A stretch of 64,000 nucleotides of DNA from Amycolatopsis acididurans (GCF_012328925.1 NZ_JAAXLS010000002.1:596787-660786); one strand, 5' to 3'. Positions 18,120 through 27,794 are shown, numbered from the stretch's first letter. Made by a program: numbers and translations. The notes: generated by a model from the sequence alone, not told the origin.

Positions 18120-19146
18120 GCCGGGGACGGCGCGCGACGGCGAGGAACGTGAGCCAGCCCGCGGCCGCGGGCAACAGCCAGCTGGCGCACCGGTAGAGCA
18201 GCACGGCGGTGGCGGCGGTGGACCCGGCCATGCCGGCACTGGTCAATGCGGCCAGCAGCCCGGTCTCCGCGGGGCCCGCACCGTTGGGAGTGAGCTGGAG
18301 CCCGATGCTGCCCTGGACCGCCAGGTAGCCGAGGATCAGCGCGGGCCAGGGCACCGAACCGGCCACCGCCAGCGCGCAGCAGGCCAGCGCCCACACATCC
18401 AGCAGCCAGCTGACCGAGGCGAGCGTGCTCGCTCCGGCCCACTCCCGCGGCCGCGGCCGCAGGCCCGCGATGCGGGCGGAGATCTGGCTGGGCGCCGCGG
18501 AGCCCGCGGACACCCAGCTCAGCCTGCGGACGATCGGCAGGTGCCGCGCGATCGCGACGGTTTCGCGCGCGATCCAGGCCAGCAAGGTGGCCCGCTGCAT
18601 GAGCCACGCGGCGGCACCGAACAGCACGGCGAGCCCCCCGGCCAGGCCGGCGGCAGGCCACCAGCCGAGCAATCCGTCGAAAGCCAGTGCGAACGGCGCG
18701 ACCACGATGAGGATCGACGCCGACAGCAAGGCCGCGACCGTGGTCGCCCAGAGCGAGAGTCCGGTGTCGACGCCCCGGTGCCGCAGCGCCGTGACCGTGT
18801 ACGCCACCCCCGCCGCGGCACCGGCGGAGGGCACGGTCTGTGCGATCGCGTTGCCGATGAAGTTGACCGCCTGCGCCGTGCTCGTCCGTAGTGGATGGCC
18901 ACCCGAGATCACCAGCCGGCGCTGGAGCTCCCCGTAGACGGCCAGGGAGGCGGTACCGCTGGCGATGCCGACCGCGAGCCAGCCCCAGCGCAACGCACCC
19001 AGCCTCGCGCCGAACTCGCCCATCGGGCCCAGGGTGGGCGCCACCTGCCAGACCGCGACGCCGATCCCGGCGGCCGTCAGCAACCAGTCCACGACGACCC
19101 GCCATCGCGATCGCCGTACCGACCTCAGCGCCGCCCGCAGTGCCAC
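18115..19146 (-). CDS. UPF0104 / lysylphosphatidylglycerol synthase transmembrane-region family protein
   Basis: A 343-residue polytopic membrane protein of the AglD/MprF-type flippase family, with about eight hydrophobic segments. Family-like residues include QAVNFIGNAIAQTVPSAGAAAGVAY and QLTPNGAGPAETGLLAALTSAGM (the conserved P-x-G-x-G-x-x-E loop). It lacks the soluble synthase domain of MprF, so it probably moves a lipid-linked molecule rather than aminoacylating lipid. It lies downstream of the lactate permease gene on the same strand, separated by hairpins. Confidence 0.8.
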   Translation of the reverse strand: MALRAALRSVRRSRWRVVVDWLLTAAGIGVAVWQVAPTLGPMGEFGARLGALRWGWLAVGIASGTASLAVYGELQRRLVISGGHPLRTSTAQAVNFIGNAIAQTVPSAGAAAGVAYTVTALRHRGVDTGLSLWATTVAALLSASILIVVAPFALAFDGLLGWWPAAGLAGGLAVLFGAAAWLMQRATLLAWIARETVAIARHLPIVRRLSWVSAGSAAPSQISARIAGLRPRPREWAGASTLASVSWLLDVWALACCALAVAGSVPWPALILGYLAVQGSIGLQLTPNGAGPAETGLLAALTSAGMAGSTAATAVLLYRCASWLLPAAAGWLTFLAVARRPRR

Positions 19147-19172
19147 TGCCCCAGGGTCTCCGGATTCGTGGC

Positions 19173-19210
19173 GCCGCTGGAAGGGCCAGCGGCCTCCCGG
19201 CCCGGAGGCC
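19173..19210. terminator. Two overlapping GC-rich hairpins between lldP and the UPF0104 gene
   Basis: GCCGCTGG (19173-19180) pairs perfectly with CCAGCGGC (19186-19193) across a 5-base loop, and GGCCTCC (19191-19197) pairs with GGAGGCC (19204-19210). The two stems share bases and are mutually exclusive. They follow the end of lldP and probably terminate it. The mutual exclusion could also mean attenuation, for which there is no other support. Confidence 0.4.
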
Positions 19211-19230
19211 GAAAGACCCCAGCGGCCCCG

Positions 19231-20850
19231 CTAGATCCGCATCGCGCTCGGGAGCAGGAAGTAGAACAACGCGCCGACGCCGATCAGATACACCAGGATC
19301 ACCAGCGTCCAGCCCATGTTGTAGCGGATGACCTTGCCCTCCTGGCGCACCAGCCCGGTCGTGGCCACCCCGACGCTGGCCGTCTGGGGCGCGACGGGCT
19401 TGCCGACCTCGGAACCGACCGAGTTGAGTGCGGGGAACAGCAGCACCGGGACGCCGAGCAGCCTGCCCACCGTGGCCTGGAACTGGCCGAACACCGCGTT
19501 GGCGGAGGTGTTGCTGCCGGACAGCGCGACCGCGATCCAGCCGAGGATCGGCGCGAGCACGACGTACGCGGTGCCGACCTTGGCGAAACCGTTGGCCATC
19601 GAGTTGGCCATGCCGGAGAAGTTGAACGTCTGCGCCAGCCCGAAGATCAGCGGCCCGACCAGCAGGGCGCCCCACGTCTGCCGGAACGTGCGGCCGAAAA
19701 CCTCGCGCAACTGCGCGAGGCCGGGCCGCAGGTACAGGCAGATCAGCAGCCAGCTCACCAGGATCGCGGTGCCGGCGATGAACGGCGCGAAGGTGAACGA
19801 GATGCTCACCGGTTTCCCGGTCAGCGAGGACAGCGCGGACACCTTCGGCGCGAACAGCTTGTAGTCCGGAAGTGGCGACCAAGGGCCGGTCCAGGCGACG
19901 ACAACCGCCACCAGGATCCCGAACGGCAGCAGCCCCCGGCCCGCGCCCGCCCACGTCGAGGTCGCCGTGCCGGGCCCGCTCAGGTGCACTTCGGCTTCGC
20001 TCGCACTGAGCGTGCGGCCACCGAAGCCCAGCTGTTCGGCCGGCCGCCAGAACCGCAGCAGCACGAGCAGCGCGCCGAAACACACCAGAGAGCCGATGAT
20101 GTCGGGCAGATACGGGCCCAGCCACTGCGAGGTCGGGTACTGGCCGGCGATGTAGGCGAACGAGCCCACCAGCGCCAGCGGCCACCCGTTGCGGAACCCT
20201 CGCCGGCCGCTGACCAGATAGATCAGCAGCCACGGCGGCACCAGCGCGAGCACCGCGACGATCTTGCCGATCGCCGCGGACAGCGCGAGCAGCGGCAGGC
20301 CGGTCACCGCGGCCAGCCCGATCACGGGCGCGCCGAGGGCACCGTAGGAGACCGGAGCGTTGTTGGCCAGCGCGGCGACCCGGATGGCCGCGATGTCCAC
20401 GATCCCGAACCCGATCAGCAGCGGCGCCACCACCGCCCACGGGTAGCCGAAGCCGACCAGGCCCTCCATCAGCGCGCCGAACGCCCAGGCGATGAGGATC
20501 GTCTGGACGCGGATGTCGGCCGTCGCCTGCCTGACCAGCCAGCGCTTGAATCCGTCGAACGCGCCGGTCACGACCATCGTGTGATAGACGATCACGCCCC
20601 AGAACACGATCCAGTCGATGGACCAGAACCCGGTCGCGGCACCCAGGCCGTACGCGGTGAACGAGTCACCGACCGGGGCGCGCCAGATGAAAATGGACTC
20701 CAGCAGCGTGACGATGGCGCCGATGATCACCGCCTGCCACGCCGAGAGGCGCAACACCGCCAGCAGTACCAGAAGCACAGCGACCGGCAGCAACGCCAGC
20801 AACGTACTTCCCAACACACTGTGCACAGGGTCAAGAATCTGGCCGAACAT
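19231..20850 (-). CDS. lldP: L-lactate permease (LctP family)
   Basis: A 539-residue polytopic transporter of the LctP family. Signature regions are FGALMEGLVGFGYPWAVVAPLLIGFG, NNAPVSYGALGAPVIGL and, near the C-terminus, GSNTSANAVFGQFQ followed by NSVGSEVGKPVAPQTASVGVATTG. It imports L-lactate, D-lactate or glycolate with protons. Length is normal. A ribosome site (GAGGTGACG) precedes the ATG at 20850. No lactate dehydrogenase gene is adjacent in the window. Confidence 0.93.
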   Translation of the reverse strand: MFGQILDPVHSVLGSTLLALLPVAVLLVLLAVLRLSAWQAVIIGAIVTLLESIFIWRAPVGDSFTAYGLGAATGFWSIDWIVFWGVIVYHTMVVTGAFDGFKRWLVRQATADIRVQTILIAWAFGALMEGLVGFGYPWAVVAPLLIGFGIVDIAAIRVAALANNAPVSYGALGAPVIGLAAVTGLPLLALSAAIGKIVAVLALVPPWLLIYLVSGRRGFRNGWPLALVGSFAYIAGQYPTSQWLGPYLPDIIGSLVCFGALLVLLRFWRPAEQLGFGGRTLSASEAEVHLSGPGTATSTWAGAGRGLLPFGILVAVVVAWTGPWSPLPDYKLFAPKVSALSSLTGKPVSISFTFAPFIAGTAILVSWLLICLYLRPGLAQLREVFGRTFRQTWGALLVGPLIFGLAQTFNFSGMANSMANGFAKVGTAYVVLAPILGWIAVALSGSNTSANAVFGQFQATVGRLLGVPVLLFPALNSVGSEVGKPVAPQTASVGVATTGLVRQEGKVIRYNMGWTLVILVYLIGVGALFYFLLPSAMRI

Positions 20851-20910
20851 CCCGCGTCACCTCATTGGAACGAAGGGGCTCGTACGAATACCCGAAGGTT
20901 TCCCGCCGCA

Positions 20911-20931
20911 CACCCGTAATACCACCCGTAA
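20911..20931. repeat. Direct repeat of CACCCGTAA in the lldP upstream region
   Basis: CACCCGTAA occurs at 20911 and again at 20923, a 12-base period, about 60-80 bases upstream of the lldP start and 156 bases upstream of the secreted hydrolase start. Tandem nonamers in a divergent promoter region could be a regulator site. The rest of the 236-base gap shows nothing else I can name. Confidence 0.3.
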
Positions 20932-21086
20932 GAGCGAGTTGTCTTCAGTGGAAAATCAGCCACGGCCGAAGACCTGTGGTTGGTGGAGAACTCATTTCCC
21001 CGGCGGCGTGTGTCCGCGTATCCCGATCGGACCCGGCACGTTATGGGTGGTGCTCGATCACGCGACGACGCGGAAGACGAGGTGCG

Positions 21087-22886
21087 ATGCGCTCCCTCAA
21101 GCTGCTCACGGTGATTCTCCTGCTCCTGGGGGCCGCGCCCGCCACGGCCACCGCGGCCGCCGGTCAGGCCTACTCGGTCACGACCCTGCATTTCAGCGTC
21201 CTCGTCGGGCCGGGCGGCGTGGAAAGCTGCGACATCGTCGGCGATCTGTACCTGCCGGCCGACGCCGGGCCGGGGCACCGGGTCCCCGCGATCCTGACCA
21301 CCAACGGCTTCGGCGGCTCCAAGGACGATCAGGCCGGGCTCGGACGGTATTTCGCCGGCCGCGACTACGCGGTGCTCTCCTACTCCGGCCTGGGTTTCGG
21401 CGGCTCCGGTTGCAAGATCACTTTGGACGATCCGGACTGGGACGGGCAGGCGGCCCGCCAGCTCGTCAGCTTCCTCGGCGGCGCACCCGGGATCGCCTAC
21501 TCCGACGCCGCGCACACCCAGCCGGTACCCGCGCTCGATGCCGTCGAGCGGGACGCGCGCGACCACAACGGAAATGCCGAAGCCTACGATCCCCGGGTCG
21601 GCATGATCGGCGGCTCCTACGGCGGCGAGGTCCAGTTCGCCGCCGCGTCCCTCGACCCCAGGATCGACACCCTCATCCCGCTCATCACCTGGAACGACCT
21701 GTCGTACTCGCTGACCCCGAACAACACCGATCTGCGGGCAGGCGTCACCTCGGACACCCCCGGGGTCACGAAGCTGACCTGGCCGTTGCTGTTCTTCACC
21801 GACGGCGCCCTGCTCGACAGCGCCACCGGCTTCCAGTACGACCCGTCTCGCGTCATCGGCTGCCCCAACTTCGCCACCGACGTCTGCCCGGATCTCGCTT
21901 CGGCCGGCACGCTCGGCTATCCCACGACGGACACGCTCGCGCTGCTGCGGCACGCTTCGGTGAGCACCTATACCGATCGCGTTCGCGTGCCCGTCCTGCT
22001 GATGCAGGGTGAGAACGACACGCTGTTCAACCTCAACGAGGCCATCGCCACCTACCAGGCGCTCGGCGCGCAGGGCACCCCGGTGAAGATGATCTGGCAG
22101 TCGTGGGGACATTCCGGGCTCACGCCCGCCCCTGGCGAGCTCGACCTGTCCAATCCGGATCCGCAGGCACAGTACGAGACGGCCCGGGTCACGGCCTGGT
22201 TCGACCACTACCTGGCCGGCGGGCCCGCCGACACCTCCCCCGGCTTCGCCTACTTCCGCGACTGGGTGCCCTACACCGGCAACGCGGCACCGGCCTACGG
22301 CACCGCGCCCGCCTACCCGGCCGGCAAGGGCGTCCCGTTCTACCTGTCGGGAAGCGCGCTGGTGCCGGGCACCGGGCAGATCGTGCCGGGCTCGCAGAGC
22401 TTCGTCACGCCACCGGCCGGGTTCCCCACGAGTTCCTCGGGGATCGACGCGTTCTCCGCGAACATGCCGCCCGACGCGAACCTCCCCGGCACCTACGCGG
22501 CCTGGACCAGCGCACCGCTGACCGCGCCGGTCGACGTCGCCGGGCAGCCGACGCTGGACGTCCGGGCGGACGCGCCGTCGGCGGCCCTGAGCAGCCAGAC
22601 CGGGCCCGGCGGGCAGCTGGTGTTGTTCGCCAAGCTCTACGACGTGGCGCCGGACGGCACCGAGAGCCTCGTGCACAACCTGATCGCGCCGGCCCGGATC
22701 GCCGACCCCACCGGTCTCGTGCACGTCGCGCTCCCGGCGATCGCACACCAGTTCGCGGCGGGGCACGCCGTCCGCGTGATGCTGGCCAGCGGGGACCTCA
22801 ACTACCGCGCCGGGCTGGCCGCCACCCCGGTCACCGTCACCACCGGCAGCAGCGACCAGGTGCTCACCTTGCCCACTGTGGAGTGA
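21087..22886 (+). CDS. Secreted CocE/NonD (S15) family alpha/beta hydrolase
   Basis: A 599-residue protein with a cleavable-looking signal peptide (LLTVILLLLGAAPATATAAA). The alpha/beta hydrolase core has a nucleophile elbow GGSYGGE with Ser177, acid Asp311 in QGENDTLF, and His342 in WGHSG. From about residue 430 a beta-rich region resembling the PepX/CocE jelly-roll follows (LTAPVDVAGQPTLDVRADAPSA). Family members cleave acyl esters, or X-Pro peptides in the S15 branch. The start at 21087 follows GACGAGGTGCG. It acts outside the cell; substrate unknown. Confidence 0.82.
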   Translation: MRSLKLLTVILLLLGAAPATATAAAGQAYSVTTLHFSVLVGPGGVESCDIVGDLYLPADAGPGHRVPAILTTNGFGGSKDDQAGLGRYFAGRDYAVLSYSGLGFGGSGCKITLDDPDWDGQAARQLVSFLGGAPGIAYSDAAHTQPVPALDAVERDARDHNGNAEAYDPRVGMIGGSYGGEVQFAAASLDPRIDTLIPLITWNDLSYSLTPNNTDLRAGVTSDTPGVTKLTWPLLFFTDGALLDSATGFQYDPSRVIGCPNFATDVCPDLASAGTLGYPTTDTLALLRHASVSTYTDRVRVPVLLMQGENDTLFNLNEAIATYQALGAQGTPVKMIWQSWGHSGLTPAPGELDLSNPDPQAQYETARVTAWFDHYLAGGPADTSPGFAYFRDWVPYTGNAAPAYGTAPAYPAGKGVPFYLSGSALVPGTGQIVPGSQSFVTPPAGFPTSSSGIDAFSANMPPDANLPGTYAAWTSAPLTAPVDVAGQPTLDVRADAPSAALSSQTGPGGQLVLFAKLYDVAPDGTESLVHNLIAPARIADPTGLVHVALPAIAHQFAAGHAVRVMLASGDLNYRAGLAATPVTVTTGSSDQVLTLPTVE

Positions 22887-22975
22887 TGCGTTACCAACCC
22901 GCCAACCACTCGTTCAGGTGGTAGATCGGTTACCTCGCGTTGCCGCATGGCCCGCGTGTGCACAAAGGAGTGACG

Positions 22976-24358
22976 ATGGTCCGATTCCGTCCGCGCGGCC
23001 TCAGCGGCCGATGGCCGGCAACCCTCACGGCCGCGGCACTGGCCGCGGCCACCATCACAGCCGCGACGCCCATGGCGGGTGCGGCCGGCAGCTGGTTCTC
23101 GTCCGGCCAACCGCAGGTCCAGACCGTCGGGCAGGCCGGATGCGGCCAGAATCAGGCCGGCGAGCCGTCCATTCACGTCTCGCCGACCGGGCTCGTCGGA
23201 ATCAGCTCGGAGAACGGCCTGCTCGGCGGAAGCCAGTACTGGCGCGGCCCCTCGTCCGCGGGCCCCTGCGGCCTGACCTACGCGGGGCAACCGAACGCGA
23301 CCAACGGCTTCGGCCTGTCCGGCGGGGACACCGACAGCGCCTTCGCGCCGGACGTGTCGAGCGCGGGCACGCACCGCATCTACGTGGCGAGCCTGAACCT
23401 GGGCTCGGTCAACGTCGCGGTGTCCACCGACGACGGTGCGACGTTCAGCCAGACTCCCGTGCAGGCGGGGCTGCCGCTGGACGACCGGGAGTGGATCGCC
23501 GCCTACGGGGCCGACACCTCGCTGCTGACCTATCACGACATCCTCACCAACAACATCGATGTCCTGCGCTCGGACAACGGCGGTGCGCTCTACGTCCACT
23601 CCTCCCGCGTCATCCCGGACACCGACTACAAGGCCGCGAACAACGAGCTGGGCAACCTGGTCATCGACCATCGCAACCCGTCTCCGGTCGCCGGCCAGTT
23701 CTTCGCCTACCAGAGCTTCGTCGCGCCGAGCAGTGCCGCCGGGACCACGAACGACGAGGCCTTCGTCGGGGTCTCCGACGACGGCGGGCAGTCCTGGACC
23801 ACCAAGCCGGTGCCGTGCACCACGTCGTTCGGGAAGACCGGCCTCGACCACAACTTCCCCAACATCTCGGTCGCACCGGACGGCACGCTCTACTACGCGG
23901 TCTCCAACGACACGTCCGTCTACGTCGCCCGCTCGGCCGACCACGGTGACCACTGGACCTGCTCGGGACCGGTGAGCACGACCAAGAACGCGGTGTTCCC
24001 GTGGCTCGTCGCCACCAGCAACGGCGTCGACCTCGTCTACTACGGCACGCCGGACACCGTCGCGCCGGGGGCGGCAGACACCCGCACCTGGTATGTCTAC
24101 TTCGCACAGAGCGCCACCGGCGGTCTGGGTGGCTTCTCGACGCAGCAAGTCGTGCCGGTGCACCAGGGGGCCATCTGCGAAGGCGGCGTCACGTGCTCGG
24201 GCGGGCGGCAGCTCTTCGACGACTTCGGCGTCGACACCGATCCGAACGGCAACGCCCACATCGCGTACACAATGGACAGTCCGTCGCTCGGCGGTTCCGG
24301 CAGTGCAACGGGTTACGCCGTGCAGACCGGTGGCACGCCCGCCGGTTATCCCAACTGA
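22976..24358 (+). CDS. Secreted Asp-box (sialidase-like) beta-propeller protein
   Basis: A 460-residue exported protein: signal peptide of about 36 residues ending AGA, then a beta-rich body with Asp-box repeats (STDDGATF, SDDGGQSWT, SADHGDHWT) typical of sialidase/BNR propellers. I do not see a full sialidase catalytic set (Arg triad, Tyr/Glu pair), so an enzymatic role is unproven; glycan binding or another hydrolase activity is possible. AAAGGAGTGACG gives a strong ribosome site for the ATG at 22976. It follows the secreted hydrolase by 89 bases. Confidence 0.7.
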   Translation: MVRFRPRGLSGRWPATLTAAALAAATITAATPMAGAAGSWFSSGQPQVQTVGQAGCGQNQAGEPSIHVSPTGLVGISSENGLLGGSQYWRGPSSAGPCGLTYAGQPNATNGFGLSGGDTDSAFAPDVSSAGTHRIYVASLNLGSVNVAVSTDDGATFSQTPVQAGLPLDDREWIAAYGADTSLLTYHDILTNNIDVLRSDNGGALYVHSSRVIPDTDYKAANNELGNLVIDHRNPSPVAGQFFAYQSFVAPSSAAGTTNDEAFVGVSDDGGQSWTTKPVPCTTSFGKTGLDHNFPNISVAPDGTLYYAVSNDTSVYVARSADHGDHWTCSGPVSTTKNAVFPWLVATSNGVDLVYYGTPDTVAPGAADTRTWYVYFAQSATGGLGGFSTQQVVPVHQGAICEGGVTCSGGRQLFDDFGVDTDPNGNAHIAYTMDSPSLGGSGSATGYAVQTGGTPAGYPN

Positions 24359-24363
24359 ATCCG

Positions 24364-24390
24364 GTGGGGCGGCCGGTCCGGCCGCCCCAC
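24364..24390. terminator. Strong bidirectional terminator hairpin
   Basis: GTGGGGCGGCCGG (24364-24376) and CCGGCCGCCCCAC (24378-24390) are perfect reverse complements around a single T. It lies between the convergent secreted-propeller and lysR genes, exactly where a shared terminator is expected. Confidence 0.75.
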
Positions 24391-24396
24391 CCCCGG

Positions 24397-25308
24397 TCAC
24401 GCCTTGGCCGCGTCGAACAGCAGCTGGCGCAGCCACGCGATGAAGTGCTGGTCGCCAAGATGCGGGTTCCAGACCATGTCGATGCCGAGCCCCGGCAGGG
24501 GGAACGGGAATTCCTCGATGCGCAGCTCCAGTAGTGACCGCATCTGCGCCGCCACCTGGTAGCGCAGCAGCCCGACCCCGCCCGCACGGCCCACCAGGTA
24601 CGGGACGAGCAGGAAATCGGAGATCAGCCGGCCGACGCGATACGTGACCCCACGCTCGTCGAGCACCGAGTACGGGAAAACCCGCCGTTCGGTGTCGACC
24701 ACGACGTGGGGCTGGGTGGTCAGCAGGTCCAGCGCGGTCGCCGCCGGGGACGTGTCCACCGAGGCGACCACGACGATCCGGTCGTCGTAGAGCCGTTCCC
24801 TCGGCTGCGGCGAGGAGAATCCTTCCGAGACGAGCACGACGTCGACGCCGTGCTCGGTGAAGGTCGACTCGGTAGGCACCGTGATCGTGCGGATGCGCAG
24901 GGTCGCCCGCGGCGCGCGTTCGGCCACGAGACGGCCCAGGCGCGCGCCGATCACGAACGCGGTGCTGGTCGTCATCGCCACCGTGATGACGCGCCGGTCC
25001 GTTGCCGGGTCGAAGGCGGGGAAGTTGACCAGGTCCGCGGTCCGCTGCAGCACCGCGCGCAACGGCGCGATCAGCTCCAGCCCGCGCGGGGTCAGTGTCG
25101 CGGTGCTGCCCTGCCGGACGATCAGGTCGTCGCCGAACAGCCGCCGCATGCGCCCGAGTGCGTGACTCATCGCGGACTGGGACAGGCCGACTCGCTCGGC
25201 GGCCCTGGTCACCGAGCGTTCCTCCAGCACCGCGAGCAGCGGCACCAGCAGATTGAGGTTGACCGATGCGAGCCGGTCCAGCCCGGAGCCCGCCGCCTCA
25301 TCGCTCAC
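24397..25308 (-). CDS. LysR family transcriptional regulator
   Basis: A 303-residue LysR regulator. The N-terminal winged helix is clear (LLVPLLAVLEERSVTRAAERVGLSQSAMSHALGRMRRLFGDDLIVRQG), followed by a periplasmic-binding-like effector domain in the NodD/NahR branch style (ATDRRVITVAMTT). Unusually for LysR it is the last gene of the operon it probably controls (P450, ferredoxin, ferredoxin reductase), 10 bases after the reductase stop and on the same strand. Effector unknown, perhaps an aromatic compound. Confidence 0.87.
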   Translation of the reverse strand: MSDEAAGSGLDRLASVNLNLLVPLLAVLEERSVTRAAERVGLSQSAMSHALGRMRRLFGDDLIVRQGSTATLTPRGLELIAPLRAVLQRTADLVNFPAFDPATDRRVITVAMTTSTAFVIGARLGRLVAERAPRATLRIRTITVPTESTFTEHGVDVVLVSEGFSSPQPRERLYDDRIVVVASVDTSPAATALDLLTTQPHVVVDTERRVFPYSVLDERGVTYRVGRLISDFLLVPYLVGRAGGVGLLRYQVAAQMRSLLELRIEEFPFPLPGLGIDMVWNPHLGDQHFIAWLRQLLFDAAKA

Positions 25309-25318
25309 CCGGGAAACC

Positions 25319-26431
25319 CTACGCGGCCCCCGCGCGTAGCCGGCGCAGCCGGGGAACCGGGATCCGGTAGTTCACCGCGGCGGCCACACCGGCACCGTCC
25401 TCATGCGACCAGCGCAGCAGCCCGGGCCCATCCGGTTCCCCGTCCACGCAGGCGGGCATGCCCGCGACCGGCAGGTGGCCGACCGCCTTGAGCGTCAGCC
25501 CGAACTGCTCGGTCCAGAAGTACGGCTCGAACTCCAGCGGGGCCGCTTCCTCACCGCGCAGCAGCGCGACCGCGGCGACCTTCGCCTGCTCGATCGCGCT
25601 GTGCCACAACGGGATGCGGCGCCTGCCGTAGCGCGTGGGAACGGCCGCGAGATCACCGACGGCCGCGATCTCGGGCCGCAGCAGGCCCCGTGAATCGACG
25701 CGCAACGGCCCGCTCGCCCCGAGCCACCCCGTGTTCGGCACGTCGCCGACCGCGGTCACCACCAGCTCCGTGTCGAGGACGGCGCCGTCGTCGAGGCGGA
25801 CATGACCGGCGCCGTCAAGGCGCGCGGCCCCGGTCTCGACAATGGTCAGCCCCCGCTCGAGCGCCGCCTTCACGATGACGGCGGCCAGGTGCGGTCCGAG
25901 TTGCGTGCGCAGCGGAGGTCCCTGGGACACGAGCGTGACCGGGCAGCCTCTGGCCAGCGCGGCCGAGGCGATCTCCATGCCGAGCGGACCGCCGCCGACC
26001 ACGACGACCGACGGCCGCGCGGCGAGCCGGCCGCGCAGGGCCAGTGCGTCATCGAGCCCCCGCAGCGTGACCTCGCCGGGATGATCGGACAGCCGCCGCG
26101 CGCGGGATCCGGTGGCCAGGACGAGCCGGTCGTAGGGCAGGGCCGAACCGTCGTCGAGGACCACGATTCGGCCGTCCATGTCGAGCCCGCGCGCCCGGAC
26201 GCCGAGGAGCTCGTGCGCGCCGTGCGTGGCCGGCGGCAGTGTGTGTGAGGACAGGTCGTCGCCGTCGAGCAGCAGCGCCTTCGACAGCGCGGGACGGCTG
26301 TAGGCCGGGCGTGGCTCGTCCCCGACGATGGTCAGCTCCCCGTCGAATCCGGTGTCGCGCAGCGTGTCGGCCGCGGTGAGTCCCCCGACGCCGTTGCCGA
26401 CGATGACGATCCGGTCGATCCGCGCGCTCAT
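25319..26431 (-). CDS. FAD-dependent ferredoxin reductase of a P450 system
   Basis: A 370-residue pyridine-nucleotide disulfide oxidoreductase-type reductase. It has an FAD motif (VIVGNGVGGLTAADTLRDTG), ATGSRARRL, an NAD(P) motif (VVVGGGPLGMEIASAALARG) and the second FAD contact AAVGDLAAVPTRYG. It resembles putidaredoxin/rubredoxin reductases, which pass electrons from NAD(P)H to a ferredoxin. Its ATG overlaps the ferredoxin stop (ATGA), giving a complete class I P450 electron chain. Confidence 0.88.
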   Translation of the reverse strand: MSARIDRIVIVGNGVGGLTAADTLRDTGFDGELTIVGDEPRPAYSRPALSKALLLDGDDLSSHTLPPATHGAHELLGVRARGLDMDGRIVVLDDGSALPYDRLVLATGSRARRLSDHPGEVTLRGLDDALALRGRLAARPSVVVVGGGPLGMEIASAALARGCPVTLVSQGPPLRTQLGPHLAAVIVKAALERGLTIVETGAARLDGAGHVRLDDGAVLDTELVVTAVGDVPNTGWLGASGPLRVDSRGLLRPEIAAVGDLAAVPTRYGRRRIPLWHSAIEQAKVAAVALLRGEEAAPLEFEPYFWTEQFGLTLKAVGHLPVAGMPACVDGEPDGPGLLRWSHEDGAGVAAAVNYRIPVPRLRRLRAGAA

Positions 26432-26616
26432 GTGAGCCGCAGGGCCGCGACCGGGCAGACCCGGACGGCCACCCTGGCCTGGGCGATGTCGCCGTCGGCG
26501 AGGTCCTCGCGGTCGATGACCAGCTCACCGTCGTCACCGAGGTGCATCAGCCCGGGCGCGGCCTCCTCGCACAGCCCGTGCCCCTCGCAGCGCGGGCGGT
26601 CCAGGATGATCTTCAT
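26428..26616 (-). CDS. [3Fe-4S] ferredoxin of the P450 system
   Basis: A 62-residue ferredoxin. Cluster ligands are Cys10, Cys16 and Cys54, with His13 where a [4Fe-4S] ferredoxin would have its second Cys (CEGHGLC ... VCPV). This pattern is typical of actinobacterial P450 redox partners. It starts at 26616 inside the end of the P450 gene (4-base overlap) and overlaps the reductase gene, so the three products are made together. Confidence 0.92.
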   Translation of the reverse strand: MKIILDRPRCEGHGLCEEAAPGLMHLGDDGELVIDREDLADGDIAQARVAVRVCPVAALRLT

Positions 26617-27794
26617 GCGGGCACGACCTCCAGGACGGGCAGCGCGTCGATGCCGCGCGTGATGTTGCTGGGAACGCGGACCTCCTGGCCGATGACCAGG
26701 CGCTCGACGCGGCGGGCCAGTGCGCCGATGACGGCGTGCGCTTCGAGCCGGGCGAGTCCCTGGCCGGCGCAGCCGTGCGGCCCGTACCCGAACGAGAGGT
26801 GATCCACGGGATTGCGTTCGACCAGGAACTCGTCCGGATCGGCGAAGTGCCGCGGATCCCGGTTGCCCGCGCCGAAGAGGATCGCGACCTGCGCGCCCGC
26901 GGGAACCCGCACGCCGTCGATCTCGACGTCCCGGGTGACGCGGCGGCCCCAGGCGTGCACCGGGGCCCAGAAGCGGAGCACCTCGTTGAACGCCGCCGGC
27001 ACCAGCGACGGCTCCCGCCGGACCAGCGCGAGTTGCCCGGGATGGCCCGCGAACAGCGCGACGATGTTGCCGATCGCGGCGATCGTGGTGTCGACGCCGG
27101 CACCGAGGTACTGGTGAATGATGGGTCCGGCCGAGCCGACCGGGATCGCGCCGCGTGCCTCGGCTTCGAAGATGCCCCGGCCGACGGAACCGGGCGCCAG
27201 GTCCCCGGCGGTGACCGTCGAGCACCACTCGTACAGCTCCCCCGCGATCGGGAAGCTCTCCATGGTGCGCTGGTTCATCGGGCCGATCACCTGCATCGCC
27301 GCCTGGCCCCAGCGCAGCATGCTGTCCCGCACGCGGCCGGTGAATCCGATGAGGTCGGCGACCACCTCGAGCGGGAACGCGCGGGCCAGCGCGTCGATCG
27401 CCTCGAACGAGCCCTGCTCGGCCAGCCGCGCCACGAGCGCGTCGCCTTTGGCCTCGATGGTTTTCTTGAGCTCACGCAGCGCACGCGGCGAGAGGTTCTC
27501 GGTCAGCGTGGCGCGCAGGCGGGTGTGCTCCGGCGGGTCCGTGGCCAGGGAGGTGCCGGTCAGCGCGTCGTTGACGGCGCGGTTGAAGCCGATGGCCCCG
27601 GCGGAGGAAAAGGTCTCCCAGTCGCGCAGCGCGTCGCGGATGACGTCGTATCGCGTAAGCGCGTACACGTCGTTGGCGGGGAGATGGACGACGGCGCCGA
27701 GATCGCGCAACGCCGTGTAGGTGGGATGCGGGTCGACGAGCACCGCGTCGTCGAACAAGTCGATGTCGGAGACGGGAAAAGCTGAAGCGGTCAT
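26613..27794 (-). CDS. Cytochrome P450
   Basis: A 393-residue soluble bacterial P450. The haem loop is FGYGPHGCAGQG with Cys342, the I-helix has AGVDTT, and the ExxR motif lies in FNEVLRFWAP. SLATDPPEHTRLRATLTENLSPRAL is the usual C-helix region. Length and redox partners are those of a class I system. It starts at 27794 after GGTGAACCG and leads the P450-ferredoxin-reductase-LysR operon. General look (FSSAGAIGFNRAVNDALTG) recalls aryl-acid and aryl-ether P450s, but substrate assignment is a guess. Confidence 0.93.
   Translation of the reverse strand: MTASAFPVSDIDLFDDAVLVDPHPTYTALRDLGAVVHLPANDVYALTRYDVIRDALRDWETFSSAGAIGFNRAVNDALTGTSLATDPPEHTRLRATLTENLSPRALRELKKTIEAKGDALVARLAEQGSFEAIDALARAFPLEVVADLIGFTGRVRDSMLRWGQAAMQVIGPMNQRTMESFPIAGELYEWCSTVTAGDLAPGSVGRGIFEAEARGAIPVGSAGPIIHQYLGAGVDTTIAAIGNIVALFAGHPGQLALVRREPSLVPAAFNEVLRFWAPVHAWGRRVTRDVEIDGVRVPAGAQVAILFGAGNRDPRHFADPDEFLVERNPVDHLSFGYGPHGCAGQGLARLEAHAVIGALARRVERLVIGQEVRVPSNITRGIDALPVLEVVPA

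Noticed and set aside
22976..24358. Functional sialidase
   Set aside because: Asp-boxes are present but the catalytic arginines and Tyr/Glu pair were not identified, so only the propeller fold is claimed.
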